In this document: in pieces, positions 15,100 to 24,282 of the stretch
Position numbering within the stretch: position 1 is the stretch's first letter
How the letters are laid out: the number at the start of each line of letters is the position of its first letter
Origin: Pseudomonadota bacterium
Lineage (GTDB): Bacteria; Pseudomonadota; Alphaproteobacteria; Rhizobiales; Aestuariivirgaceae
Assembly (NCBI GenBank): GCA_020161855.1
Contig: JAIUNJ010000001.1
Location: 1 to 64,000, forward strand
Direction: 5' to 3'
DNA length: 64,000 nt
Translations under genes and position numbers: made by a program
Notes under the pieces: model-generated
The model's input: the letters and a program-made list of their open reading frames with translations, nothing else
Told to the model about the DNA's origin: nothing
Databases searched by the model: none

Positions 15100-17274
15100 T
15101 CACCCGGCGAGAACCTGTGCTTCCTCGCTGAAGTAACGTTCCGCGAAGACGGCGGGGGGCATCGGCTTGCCATAGAAATAGCCCTGCCCCTTTTCGCAGC
15201 CGAGGGCGCGGAGGAACATGCCATCCTCGGCATTCTCGACACCTTCGGCCACCACACGCAAGCCCAGCTGCCGCGCCAGGTTGATCAGCGACATGACGAT
15301 CGCGCGATCCTTCGGCGAGGTCTGCACCACGCGGGTGAAGCCCTTGTCGATCTTGATATGGGTGACAGGATAGTCCTTCAGCAGGTTCATTGAACCATAG
15401 CCTGTGCCGAAATCGTCGAAGGACAATGCCACGCCGCTGTCGCGCAAGGTGGTGAGTTGCTCCAGCACCGAATGCTGCTGATCGAGAATGATGTTCTCGG
15501 TGATTTCCAGTTCGAGGGCCTCCGGCGGCAACTCATGCCGGCGCAGCGTCTCGGCAACGATCTCCGGCAGATCGCCTGCGCGCAGTTGTACCGAGAAGAG
15601 ATTGACGCTGATCCGGAACTCCGGATGACTGCGGCGCCATTCTGCCGCCTGGGCGCAGGCAGCATCCAGCACCCATTTGCCGGTTGGCGCCGCCAGCACG
15701 CCGGCCTCAAGCGCCGGCAGGAAAGCCGCAGGGGCCAGCACGCCACGCACCGGATGTTTCCAGCGGATCAGTGCCTCTGCACCGACAACATTGCCATCAC
15801 GCAGCAGAACCTGCGGCTGATAGAACAGCGTGAACTCGCCGCGTTCCAGCGCCCTGTGCAGTTCCGCATCATGCATGCGGCGCGCCATCGCATCGGCGCG
15901 CAGGGCCGGAACGAAATGCGCAACGCCGCCACGCCCGCTGCCTTTGGCCTGGAAGAGCGCCAGCTGGGCACTGCTCGTCAGTTCCTCAAAGGACCGGCCA
16001 TGCTGCGGTGCCAGCGCAATGCCGCAATTGCTCGACACCCAGACTTCCTGGGCCTCGACCACAATCGGCTGCTCGAGTTTGCGATTGATCGCCTGTGCCA
16101 GGGCCTCGAGGCGGTCATGGTCTTGTTCACCGGGCAGCAGAACAGCAAACTCATCGCCACTGAGGCGGAACACCCGTTCCGCATCCGGCACGCAATGGCG
16201 GATGCGCTCGGCAACGACACAAAGCACCTGGTCTCCGGCGGCATGCCCGAGTGAATTGTTGATGTCGGTAAAGTCCACGAGATCAATGACGGCCAGCGAC
16301 ATGGCCATTCCCGATTGCAGGATATCGGCCACCTGGCCTGCGAGGAAATTACGATTGGGAAGACCGGTCAGCTTGTCGTAGTTTGCCAGTTGGTAGAGCG
16401 CGTCATAGTCCCGCTTCTTCACCGTCATGTCGCGGATGATCACGCCGAAATGCATCGCGTCGCCTTCCAGCCAGCGCGACCAGTGGATCTCGATCGGGAA
16501 ATGCCCGCCATCGGCGCGCGTCCCCGTCAATTCCGTGCCCTCGGTGCGTGGCAGCCCGCCACCCAGAACGCGCGCGATCCCGGCATGAACGATGGGCTTG
16601 TCTGCCTCGGCCACCAGCATGTCGACCGGCAGGCCGAGGGCATCGCTGGCCGTGCGGCCGAACATGGCCGCTGCGGCGTCGTTCCAGGCCGTGATCTGAG
16701 ACCTCGCGTCAAAGCACAGGATGGCATTGGGAGAGGTTGCGGCACTCGCTTCAAAACGGGCGGGATGGCTTGCGGCCGCAACCTGCAGCCGCCGCAGCTC
16801 GAGCTTGTCGAGCACGAGTTTTGCCATCTCCTTGAGGCTGGCACGGTCCTGCGGCGAAAACTGCGGATGAGGCTTGCCGTCGATGACACAGAGCACACCA
16901 AGCGCATGGCCATCTGCCGTTCGCAGCGGCACGCCCGCATAGAAGTGTATCCAGCCGCTGGCCACCAGCGGATTGTCGTGGAAGCGTGGATCGAGTGTTG
17001 CGTCCTCCACCACCATCACATCGTCATCCCCGTTGATGGCGTGGGCGCAGAAGGACACGTCGCGCGAAGGATCGTAGGTATCGATGCCGTGGGCCGAGGT
17101 GAGGAAAACAGTTTCATGGCCGATGATGTTCACAGCCGCCGCGGGGCAATCGAACATCCTGGCGGCAATTCCCACGATCGGATCGAGGCCCGGCGTCGTT
17201 TCCTGGCCAAGCCCGTGCTCTGCGACGGCACGCAGCCGTCCCTCCTCATCTTCTGTCTTGTTCGGGCAGCGCAT
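15100..17274 (-). CDS. GAF-PAS-GGDEF-EAL cyclic-di-GMP signalling protein
   Basis: I chose the ATG at 17274 (724 residues); the longer frame starts at a TTG with no support. The order is a GAF domain (about 30-155), PAS (about 175-290), GGDEF (about 305-460) and EAL (about 475-715). The GGDEF box reads SGDEF at 372-376, a first-position variant that can still be active. The EAL domain looks complete, with GAEALIRWKHP at about 498-508 and DDFGTGYGSMNLL at the metal-binding site, so phosphodiesterase activity is likely. The GAF region carries a Cys-His pair (FCAHAI). No transmembrane segment is seen, so it is probably cytoplasmic. It would lower or set local cyclic-di-GMP in response to an unknown signal. 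Confidence 0.92.
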   Translation of the reverse strand: MRCPNKTEDEEGRLRAVAEHGLGQETTPGLDPIVGIAARMFDCPAAAVNIIGHETVFLTSAHGIDTYDPSRDVSFCAHAINGDDDVMVVEDATLDPRFHDNPLVASGWIHFYAGVPLRTADGHALGVLCVIDGKPHPQFSPQDRASLKEMAKLVLDKLELRRLQVAAASHPARFEASAATSPNAILCFDARSQITAWNDAAAAMFGRTASDALGLPVDMLVAEADKPIVHAGIARVLGGGLPRTEGTELTGTRADGGHFPIEIHWSRWLEGDAMHFGVIIRDMTVKKRDYDALYQLANYDKLTGLPNRNFLAGQVADILQSGMAMSLAVIDLVDFTDINNSLGHAAGDQVLCVVAERIRHCVPDAERVFRLSGDEFAVLLPGEQDHDRLEALAQAINRKLEQPIVVEAQEVWVSSNCGIALAPQHGRSFEELTSSAQLALFQAKGSGRGGVAHFVPALRADAMARRMHDAELHRALERGEFTLFYQPQVLLRDGNVVGAEALIRWKHPVRGVLAPAAFLPALEAGVLAAPTGKWVLDAACAQAAEWRRSHPEFRISVNLFSVQLRAGDLPEIVAETLRRHELPPEALELEITENIILDQQHSVLEQLTTLRDSGVALSFDDFGTGYGSMNLLKDYPVTHIKIDKGFTRVVQTSPKDRAIVMSLINLARQLGLRVVAEGVENAEDGMFLRALGCEKGQGYFYGKPMPPAVFAERYFSEEAQVLAG

Positions 17275-17599
17275 CGTTTTCGCTCTTGAACCTGCACAGT
17301 GGGTACGATGTGTGATCAGCCCGCCGAACAAATCCGGCGCAGGTAAATGTCGTCGCAAACGGCCAGTGACGCAAGGGAAAATTCTGAGATTTCGCTATTT
17401 GAACTACCTTCGCGAGAATCTACATTACATCAATGCACTTAAAAAGTGTATCGCGTGCCGATGCAGTCCCGCATGAACCGCGCAAGGCGGCATCCGGATT
17501 TCGTATTATCTGGGCTTGTTTCGCGCTCCGCGTGGGCGCAAGCTCTTCGACAATACAGGGTTGAGTGAACTTCTTTAGTTGCAGACAAAGAGGTGGTTC

Positions 17600-19561
17600 A
17601 TGCGAATTCTGGATTGGGTGCTTGCGCGGATGCTCTGGGCGGCGATCACCCTTGCCCTGCCTCTCGTTCTTGCCGCGACCGCAGGGGCCAAAGACACCGT
17701 GCAGGTGTCACAGCTCACCATCGAGTTCGGCAAGAACAAACCGAAATCCAAGCCCAAGAAGATGAAAGTCAAATGCCTCGAAATGGCCGGGGACAAATGC
17801 CTGCAGCACAAACGCGAGGATGCTGGGCGGCATTCCGGCCACAAGAAGCGGGACAAGGACCTGCAGCGCGAGCTGATCGAACAGGGCGCCGGCATCATCA
17901 TCCAGGGCATCATCTCATCGCGGACGCGGGAACAAGAACCAGACCCTGGCGCGAAGACGACGGCAAAGAAAAAGAACAAGCCCGTGGCCAGCAAGCCGCG
18001 CGAAAAGAAAAAGCCGAAGCCGGTCAAGAAGCCACCGAAGCAGCAGAAGCCACCGGAAGAAGCAGCACCCGCCAAGCCACCCGAAGAGAAGCCCGTCTTT
18101 GTGCCACCGGAGTTCCCGGTTGTCGCCCAGAAGAACTGCGATGATTGTGAAGCCCTCTGGGACAGCATCCTCCGCTATGAGGAGATCATTGGCGAGGATG
18201 CACGCCGGTTGCACGACCGGCGCACCGACGTCGAGGCCCGGAAGGCCGAACTCGCCGACCTGCAATCCAAGCTGCCGCGCGCAGGCTCGGTCGACAAGGT
18301 GTTCTATTCACGTGAGATCGAGCGCCTGACGGAGTCCATCGCAGCCTCCGAAGAACTGAACGACGATCTGGAAACGCTCATTATCAAGGAATGGGCCATC
18401 CTGCGCGACCGGATCAAGCAGCATGAAGATTGCGTCAAGCGGCACTGCCCTGTTCCCGTGGCCATGCAGCCGCCGGAGCCGGAGACACCTGCCAGCGCCG
18501 AGGCGCCACCCGAAGAAACCATCACGGCAGCGCCCGAGAAAAAGCCCTTCGACTATGAGTGGAGCACCACGATCAAGCCTGGGCTTTCCTACAAGGGAAC
18601 AGGAACAGAAGGTTCGGGCACCAGTACGCCGCCAACGGCAAGCCCGGAGCCCCCCGATCCCTTCGCCGAACCGCCGCTCCCGGCCTCCTATCCGCCCGAC
18701 GATGACCGCAAGATTTGCGGACCCGACATAACACCTGCGGTCATTGCCACGCTGCGCAAGATCATGGCGGACTACAACAACAATCCGGACGAACAGGAAT
18801 CTGCCTGCCGCTCGCTGATTGACCCGCGCACCGGCGGGACGGCCTGGGATATCGTCGAGCTCAGCCCGCGGCATGCCGTGCCGCAGCCGCTCAACAAGGA
18901 GGACAAGCCCTACGTCTATGAGAAGAAGTTCGATGCCTGGGTGCAACGCACCAAGAACGGAAACGTCAGGCACTGGCGCAGGCCATGGTTTACGCCGACC
19001 AGCAACATGTGCGCCATTCCGCGCGCCGATCCTGTCTGCGCGCCCACTGTCGAGTTCTTCGGTATCTGCGAACACGCCCAGGTCGTGAACTACATCCAGT
19101 GGAAGTTCATGATGCGGCTTTGTGGCGGCGTTTATCCACTGGCCGGGCCCGCCCTGCACGGGGCGTGGAACATGGTTCAGTATGGCAACAGTGCACCGCG
19201 CGAACGGCAATCCAACATGAGCGATATCGCGGGCGAAATCTTCGACAAGCTCGAGGACGATCCGGACTCGAATGATTTTTCCGATATTGCCGAACAATTG
19301 AAGGAGCTCCATGCTGGCGTGCAAAGCCCGGTGCAGGAATGCGCATTGAGCTGCGGCATCACCATCGACAAGCCGTTTGACTATGTCTGGACCGGGCTGA
19401 CCGACAAGCGGCCCTACGACACCGTGCGGCTGGACAAGGATGCGAACAACATGATCGAGGCCGGCGAAGACATGGTGCGGACGAAGACGGGGATCACCGC
19501 AACCGACCTCAGGCCGGGGCGCGTGCTTGACCGCATTCTGAAGTCACTGGGCCTGAACTAG
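17600..19561 (+). CDS. Large secreted Lys/Pro-rich protein of unknown function
   Basis: The ATG at 17600 follows AAAGAGGTGG and gives 653 residues; a longer frame starts at a TTG with no ribosome site. The first 30 residues are a signal peptide (VLARMLWAAITLALPLVLAATAGA). Residues 40-170 are a highly basic Lys/Pro-rich, low-complexity region, followed by a cysteine pair (CDDC) and a coiled-coil stretch (about 190-275). A second Pro/Ser/Thr-rich linker (about 290-360) leads to a folded C-terminal region with cysteines (KICGPDI, ACRSL, NMCAIPRADPVCAPT, FGICEHAQ, ECALSCGI) suggesting disulfides. I do not recognise a domain. The composition suggests envelope or extracellular binding to an acidic polymer. 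Transcription appears monocistronic. Confidence 0.6.
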   Translation: MRILDWVLARMLWAAITLALPLVLAATAGAKDTVQVSQLTIEFGKNKPKSKPKKMKVKCLEMAGDKCLQHKREDAGRHSGHKKRDKDLQRELIEQGAGIIIQGIISSRTREQEPDPGAKTTAKKKNKPVASKPREKKKPKPVKKPPKQQKPPEEAAPAKPPEEKPVFVPPEFPVVAQKNCDDCEALWDSILRYEEIIGEDARRLHDRRTDVEARKAELADLQSKLPRAGSVDKVFYSREIERLTESIAASEELNDDLETLIIKEWAILRDRIKQHEDCVKRHCPVPVAMQPPEPETPASAEAPPEETITAAPEKKPFDYEWSTTIKPGLSYKGTGTEGSGTSTPPTASPEPPDPFAEPPLPASYPPDDDRKICGPDITPAVIATLRKIMADYNNNPDEQESACRSLIDPRTGGTAWDIVELSPRHAVPQPLNKEDKPYVYEKKFDAWVQRTKNGNVRHWRRPWFTPTSNMCAIPRADPVCAPTVEFFGICEHAQVVNYIQWKFMMRLCGGVYPLAGPALHGAWNMVQYGNSAPRERQSNMSDIAGEIFDKLEDDPDSNDFSDIAEQLKELHAGVQSPVQECALSCGITIDKPFDYVWTGLTDKRPYDTVRLDKDANNMIEAGEDMVRTKTGITATDLRPGRVLDRILKSLGLN

Positions 19562-19584
19562 CCTTCACGCGCCAAGGCGAACAC

Positions 19585-21291
19585 TCACGCCAGCACGGCG
19601 CGGCTGAGTCCATGCGCGAGTTCTTCCTCGCCCATCAGAACAACGTCGGCTCCGAGCTTCTGCAGGTACTCGACAGCTTCACTGCTGTGCGCCCGGGCCA
19701 CGATTCGTACCCCCGGATTCGCAGCCTTGGCCGCTTCGACGAGATGGCCTGCCTCGAACGCTTCGGGAATTGCCAGCACGAGGCTGCGCGCGCCCTTGAG
19801 GTTGAGACGGTCGAGCGTCGCCTGCTCGCCACATGGCCCGCTAAAGGTCTCGATTCCCTGCGCCCGCAATTCGGCAAGATTGGAGTCGTCTTCCTCGACC
19901 ACGAGGAAGGGTACCTTGGCGGCCTGCAGCTCCTTGCCGACCCGTGAGCCGACGCGCCCGTGGCCCACAAGAATGACATGGCCGTTGAGGCTGGTGGGCG
20001 TTTCTTCGCGCTTGACCGGCTCCGGCACGACCTGCCCCGTTGCCGGCGCAGGCACAGGTTCCGGCAACGGCTCGTCACGCGGGGCAAGGCGGTCGATAGC
20101 CTGGAAGATCAGGGGATTGACCACAATCGAGAAGATGGCGCCGGCGACCACGAGGTCGCGCGCCATGTCGGATACAATCTCGAGCTTGAGCCCGAGCACG
20201 ACGAGGATGAAAGAAAACTCGCCGATCTGGGCGAGGCTCGCCGAGATGGTGAGGGCGGTGCTGTTAGGATAGCCGAAGGCGCGCACGATGAAGTAGGCGG
20301 CAACCGACTTGCCCAAGACGATGATGAAGCAGGTGGCAATGACCGCGAGCGGCTGGGCCAGCAGGATGCCCGGATCAAAGAGCATGCCGACCGATACGAA
20401 GAACAGCACCGCAAAGGCGTCGCGGAGCGGCAGCGTTTCCTTGGCCGCCTGATGGCTGAGCTGCGACTCGGCCAGCACCATGCCGGCGAAGAACGCCCCC
20501 AGCGCGAAGGACACACCGAAAAGATTGGCGGAGGCGTAGGCGACACCCAGCGCTATGGCCAGCACCGCCAGGCGGAACAGTTCGCGCGAGCCGGTATGGG
20601 CCACATAGTGAAGCACCCAGGGAATGAGGCGGCGCCCGACCACCAGCATGAGGGCGATGAAGAGACCGACCTTCACGGCGGTCAGCAGCAGGGCCTCCCA
20701 GATCGAGCCCAGGCCAAGTGAACCGACGAGGCCGGAGCTGGCGACCGTTGCCTGATTGGCACCGCCAAGGAAGCCCGAGAGTGCCGGCACCAGCACCAGG
20801 GTCAGCACCATCACCAGGTCTTCAACGATGAGCCAGCCCACGGCAATGCGGCCCTTCTCGGTTTCGACCTGGCGGCGTTCCTGCAGGGCACGCAGCAGCA
20901 CCACGGTGCTCGCGACAGACAGGGCAAGCCCGAAAAGGAAGCCCGCCCCCGCGCCCCAGCCAAGAATATAGGCAAGCCCCATGCCGAGCAGCGTCGCCAC
21001 GGCGATCTGGCCGATGGCCCCCGGAATGGCGATGGCCTTCACGGAAAGCAGGTCCTTGAGCGAGAAATGCAGGCCGACGCCGAACATCAGCAGGATGACG
21101 CCGATCTCCGCCAGTTCAAAAGCAAGCTTCTGGTCAGCCACGAAGCCCGGCGTGAAGGGACCGACGGCAATGCCCGCCATGAGATAGCCGACAATGGGCG
21201 GCAGCTTCAGCCGCTGTGCCCCGAGGCCAAAAAGAAACGCCAGGCCGAGACCGATGGCAATGGTGGCAATAAGCGGCGTTTCGTGTGGCAC
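19585..21291 (-). CDS. CPA2-family monovalent cation/proton antiporter (YbaL/KefB-like)
   Basis: The 568-residue protein has about 12-13 hydrophobic helices over residues 1-390, starting LIATIAIGLGLAFLFGLGAQRLKLPPIVGYLMAGIAVGP, which is a standard CPA2 opening with a conserved P-x-x-x-G-Y. The tail (about 430-560) is a TrkA_N/RCK Rossmann domain (GHVILVGHGRVGSRVGKELQAAKVPFLVVEEDD), which in this family senses nucleotides or glutathione adducts. A Pro/Glu-rich linker joins the parts. It probably exchanges K+ or Na+ for protons at the inner membrane. There is no adjacent KefF-type subunit, so the YbaL branch is more likely than KefB/C. Confidence 0.88.
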   Translation of the reverse strand: MPHETPLIATIAIGLGLAFLFGLGAQRLKLPPIVGYLMAGIAVGPFTPGFVADQKLAFELAEIGVILLMFGVGLHFSLKDLLSVKAIAIPGAIGQIAVATLLGMGLAYILGWGAGAGFLFGLALSVASTVVLLRALQERRQVETEKGRIAVGWLIVEDLVMVLTLVLVPALSGFLGGANQATVASSGLVGSLGLGSIWEALLLTAVKVGLFIALMLVVGRRLIPWVLHYVAHTGSRELFRLAVLAIALGVAYASANLFGVSFALGAFFAGMVLAESQLSHQAAKETLPLRDAFAVLFFVSVGMLFDPGILLAQPLAVIATCFIIVLGKSVAAYFIVRAFGYPNSTALTISASLAQIGEFSFILVVLGLKLEIVSDMARDLVVAGAIFSIVVNPLIFQAIDRLAPRDEPLPEPVPAPATGQVVPEPVKREETPTSLNGHVILVGHGRVGSRVGKELQAAKVPFLVVEEDDSNLAELRAQGIETFSGPCGEQATLDRLNLKGARSLVLAIPEAFEAGHLVEAAKAANPGVRIVARAHSSEAVEYLQKLGADVVLMGEEELAHGLSRAVLA

Positions 21292-21385
21292 CGGTACTCC
21301 CGTCTTTGATTGATGTTATGCAAAGGCGAGATTTGGCGATGACAGGCGACAAATCAACGAAAAAGTCTTGAGAAAAGAAAGATCT

Positions 21386-24124
21386 TCAGCCTGCCTTGGG
21401 CAGTTTCAGGCCGTTCTGACGCATGAATTCGCGCAGCACCGCGCTATCGACGCCGCCCGAACGCGATTCCTCGAAATAGCGCGACACCCAGCTTCGCTCG
21501 GTGACGAAGCGGACCACCTCCGAAGCGGGCATGGGGCGGCCAAAATAATAGCCCTGCAGGCTGTCGCAGCCGAGATCACGCAGGATATCGACATGTTGGG
21601 CTGTTTCCACGCCTTCGGCGCAAACGGAAATGCCCTGTGACTTTCCGATCTCAATGATGGAGCGCACCAGCCGGCGCTGGGCTTCGCTTTCGACGACAGG
21701 CCGCACCAGCTGGCGGTCAATCTTCAGGCGGTGCGGGTTGATATTGAGCAGGCTGACGATCGACGCGTGCCCGGTGCCGAAGTCATCAAGCTCGATCTTG
21801 AACCCCATGTCCTTCAGCCGCTTCACATTGGCGGAGAGAATATCGTTGCGGTTGTCGAGGAAGATCGATTCGACAAGCTCGAAGGAAACCCGTGAAGGGT
21901 CAATGCGAAGAGCAGCGAGATTGTCGAACAAGACGTCATCGCCAAGCCGCCGTGCGGAAACGTTGACCGAGACAAGCGGCACCGACACGCCGTCCTCCTC
22001 CCAGTCGAACATGTGGGCCACCGATTTCTCGAGCACGATACGGTCGATGGTGCCGAGCGCGTGCAGGTCATTGGCAACGGGAATGAAACTTTCGGGCGTG
22101 AGCAGGCCGCGCTGCGGGTGGCGCCAGCGCACCAGCGCCTCCATGCCGATGATCTCGAAGGTGTGGGCATCGACCTGCGGCTGGAAGAAGGGCTCGAATT
22201 CGTTGCGGTCAAGACCCTGGAGGATATCATCGGCACATTGCTTGTTGGCGATGATTTCGGCCTGCAGGGCGGCGGTGTAGTAGGCGGCGCGGTTGCGTCC
22301 GGCGCGCTTGGAACGGTACAGGGCAATATCGGCATTGATCAGCAGCTGCCGGGCATCGACTCCGGGCGACGATTCGGCGATGCCGATGCTGACGCCGCTG
22401 CGGCATTCGTAGCCGTTCCATGCCATGGGGCGGGCGGCAGCCTCGATGATGCGGTTGACGATCTGCTGCAGGCCGGCAGAGGGCGGCGGCGGCGCCATGA
22501 TGATGACGAACTCATCCCCGCCGATGCGCGCGACGATATCGATGTCGCGCACGCAGGCCTTGAGCTGCCGTGCCATGTGGATCAGCAGGGCGTCGCCAGC
22601 GGCGTGGCCCTTGGTGTCATTGATCTGCTTGAAGCGGTCGAGGTCGATGTTGAGGAGCGTGATGCTGCGGCTGCGCAACGCGCTGTTGCTGAGTTCCGCC
22701 AGAATCCTGTCGACGTAGCGGCGGTTGGGAAGGCTGGTGAGCGCATCGTGCAGGGCGGAATACTCGAGGCTCTGGCGCGCCTCTTCCAGCTGCTGGCTGC
22801 GTTCCTCGGCCAGGCGCTTGGCAAGGCGGATCGTCTCGGTGCGGGCGATATCGTCGCTGATATCCCAGTTCACGCCGATCATCTTGCCGCGGCCTCCGGG
22901 CTCGCGCATGGTCGAACAGCGGCAGCGCATGTGGCGCAAGCTGCCGTCGGGCATGGTGATGCGGTAGTCGAAGCTGAATGTGCGGCCGCTGGCAATGCAG
23001 GCCTCCGTCACCGCCACCGCCATGTCGCGGTCATCGGCATGGATGGCCGCCTCCCAGATTCCTGGAAGAATGCAGACCTCGCCAACGGCATCAAGCCCGA
23101 AAAGTTCGGCGGTGCGCTTGTCCCAGCAGGTGACGCGCGAGGCGAGATCGAATTCCCATATGCCGATCGCCGATGTGGCAAGCGCAAGTTTCAGGCGCTG
23201 CGAGAGGGTCTCGAATTCCGTCTGGCGCTGCTTGAGGGCAGTGATTTCGGTATCGGTGCCGACATAGCGCGTGGCTTTGCCTTCCGCATCGAAGCCCACC
23301 GCATGGCCGCGTGCCAGGATCCAGATCCAGTAGCCCGCCCGGTGCCATTCCCGGTATTCCATCGAGATGTGGCGGATCGTGCCCGCCGCCTGCTGGTCGA
23401 TGCAGGACCGGACGGCCTCGCGGTCATCGCTGTGGATACCGGCAAGCCACTGCTCAACTTCCAGCGGCGGCTTGTCGACGGGAAGGCCGCGCATGGCGAG
23501 CCAGGACGGTGAGCAGTAATTCTCCCCGGTGGCCTGGTCGAAGTCCCAGATGCCTTGTTCAGCGCTGTTGACGGCCTCTTTCCAGCGCTCTTCGGAACGC
23601 TTCAGCCGGTCGAGGGCCTGCTGCGAATTGCGCAGCGCGGTAATGTCGATGTCGGTACCGATGATGCGCAGCGGCTTGCCATCGCCATGGCCCGACACGC
23701 AGCGGCCGCGCGCCAGGATCCAGATCCAGTGGCCGTTGCGATGGCGTTCGCGATATTCAAAGGACACGTCATCCATCTCGCCGGCATATTGCCGGGCCAT
23801 GGCATCGCGTACCATGACGTGATCTTCAGGATGGATCTTGTCGAGCCAGCCGTCATCGTCGGCTGTGTAGTCTTCGTCTTCGGGGATGCCGCGCATCCGC
23901 TTCCAGGCCGGAGAGAACGACCAGTGATTGCTGGCGCCGTCATATTCCCAGACGCCCTGCCCGGAGGCATCGAGTGCGAAATGCAGGTAGTCGAGTTCCT
24001 GCTTCAGCCGCTCCGCGCTGTCGTTCGGAGGCGCAACGGCCGCTGCAATGTCTGCCTTCACGTCCGACAAAGAGCCGGTCTCCCTCCAACGGTCCTGCAG
24101 CCGAATCCGGCCAGCCCGCGCCAT
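21386..24124 (-). CDS. Triple-PAS GGDEF-EAL cyclic-di-GMP signalling protein
   Basis: The 912-residue product has three PAS/PAC units (about 45-165, 180-298 and 305-425), the first two very similar to each other (both with WIWILARG and IGTDIDITAL or VGTDTEITAL), a coiled linker (about 425-455), GGDEF (about 455-620) and EAL (about 630-895). The GGDEF motif is intact at 535-539, with the inhibitory-site region RxxD (CVRDIDI) present just before it. The EAL part also looks complete: MEALVRWRHP near 661-670 and LDDFGTGHASI. It may therefore make or break cyclic-di-GMP according to the PAS signals. No transmembrane segment is seen. It is the second dual-domain protein within nine kilobases, both on the minus strand. 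Confidence 0.92.
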   Translation of the reverse strand: MARAGRIRLQDRWRETGSLSDVKADIAAAVAPPNDSAERLKQELDYLHFALDASGQGVWEYDGASNHWSFSPAWKRMRGIPEDEDYTADDDGWLDKIHPEDHVMVRDAMARQYAGEMDDVSFEYRERHRNGHWIWILARGRCVSGHGDGKPLRIIGTDIDITALRNSQQALDRLKRSEERWKEAVNSAEQGIWDFDQATGENYCSPSWLAMRGLPVDKPPLEVEQWLAGIHSDDREAVRSCIDQQAAGTIRHISMEYREWHRAGYWIWILARGHAVGFDAEGKATRYVGTDTEITALKQRQTEFETLSQRLKLALATSAIGIWEFDLASRVTCWDKRTAELFGLDAVGEVCILPGIWEAAIHADDRDMAVAVTEACIASGRTFSFDYRITMPDGSLRHMRCRCSTMREPGGRGKMIGVNWDISDDIARTETIRLAKRLAEERSQQLEEARQSLEYSALHDALTSLPNRRYVDRILAELSNSALRSRSITLLNIDLDRFKQINDTKGHAAGDALLIHMARQLKACVRDIDIVARIGGDEFVIIMAPPPPSAGLQQIVNRIIEAAARPMAWNGYECRSGVSIGIAESSPGVDARQLLINADIALYRSKRAGRNRAAYYTAALQAEIIANKQCADDILQGLDRNEFEPFFQPQVDAHTFEIIGMEALVRWRHPQRGLLTPESFIPVANDLHALGTIDRIVLEKSVAHMFDWEEDGVSVPLVSVNVSARRLGDDVLFDNLAALRIDPSRVSFELVESIFLDNRNDILSANVKRLKDMGFKIELDDFGTGHASIVSLLNINPHRLKIDRQLVRPVVESEAQRRLVRSIIEIGKSQGISVCAEGVETAQHVDILRDLGCDSLQGYYFGRPMPASEVVRFVTERSWVSRYFEESRSGGVDSAVLREFMRQNGLKLPKAG

Positions 24125-24282
24125 CGCGGGCGCAGGTCCACGCCGCCATCTTTATCGTTTAAACCTGTGTGAAACTGGTTGAAGGGATGCGCGTCATTTG
24201 AACGAGTTTCCCCTGGGTGAGACGTTGTTAAGGGACCCCTTCATTCCAATTCGCCGCCGCATGCTGTAAGGCCCCGCGGGCC

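Noticed and set aside
22013-23512. 499-codon frame opposite the triple-PAS gene
   Set aside because: The sensor and GGDEF domains on the minus strand are unmistakable; the plus-strand frame has no recognisable motifs.
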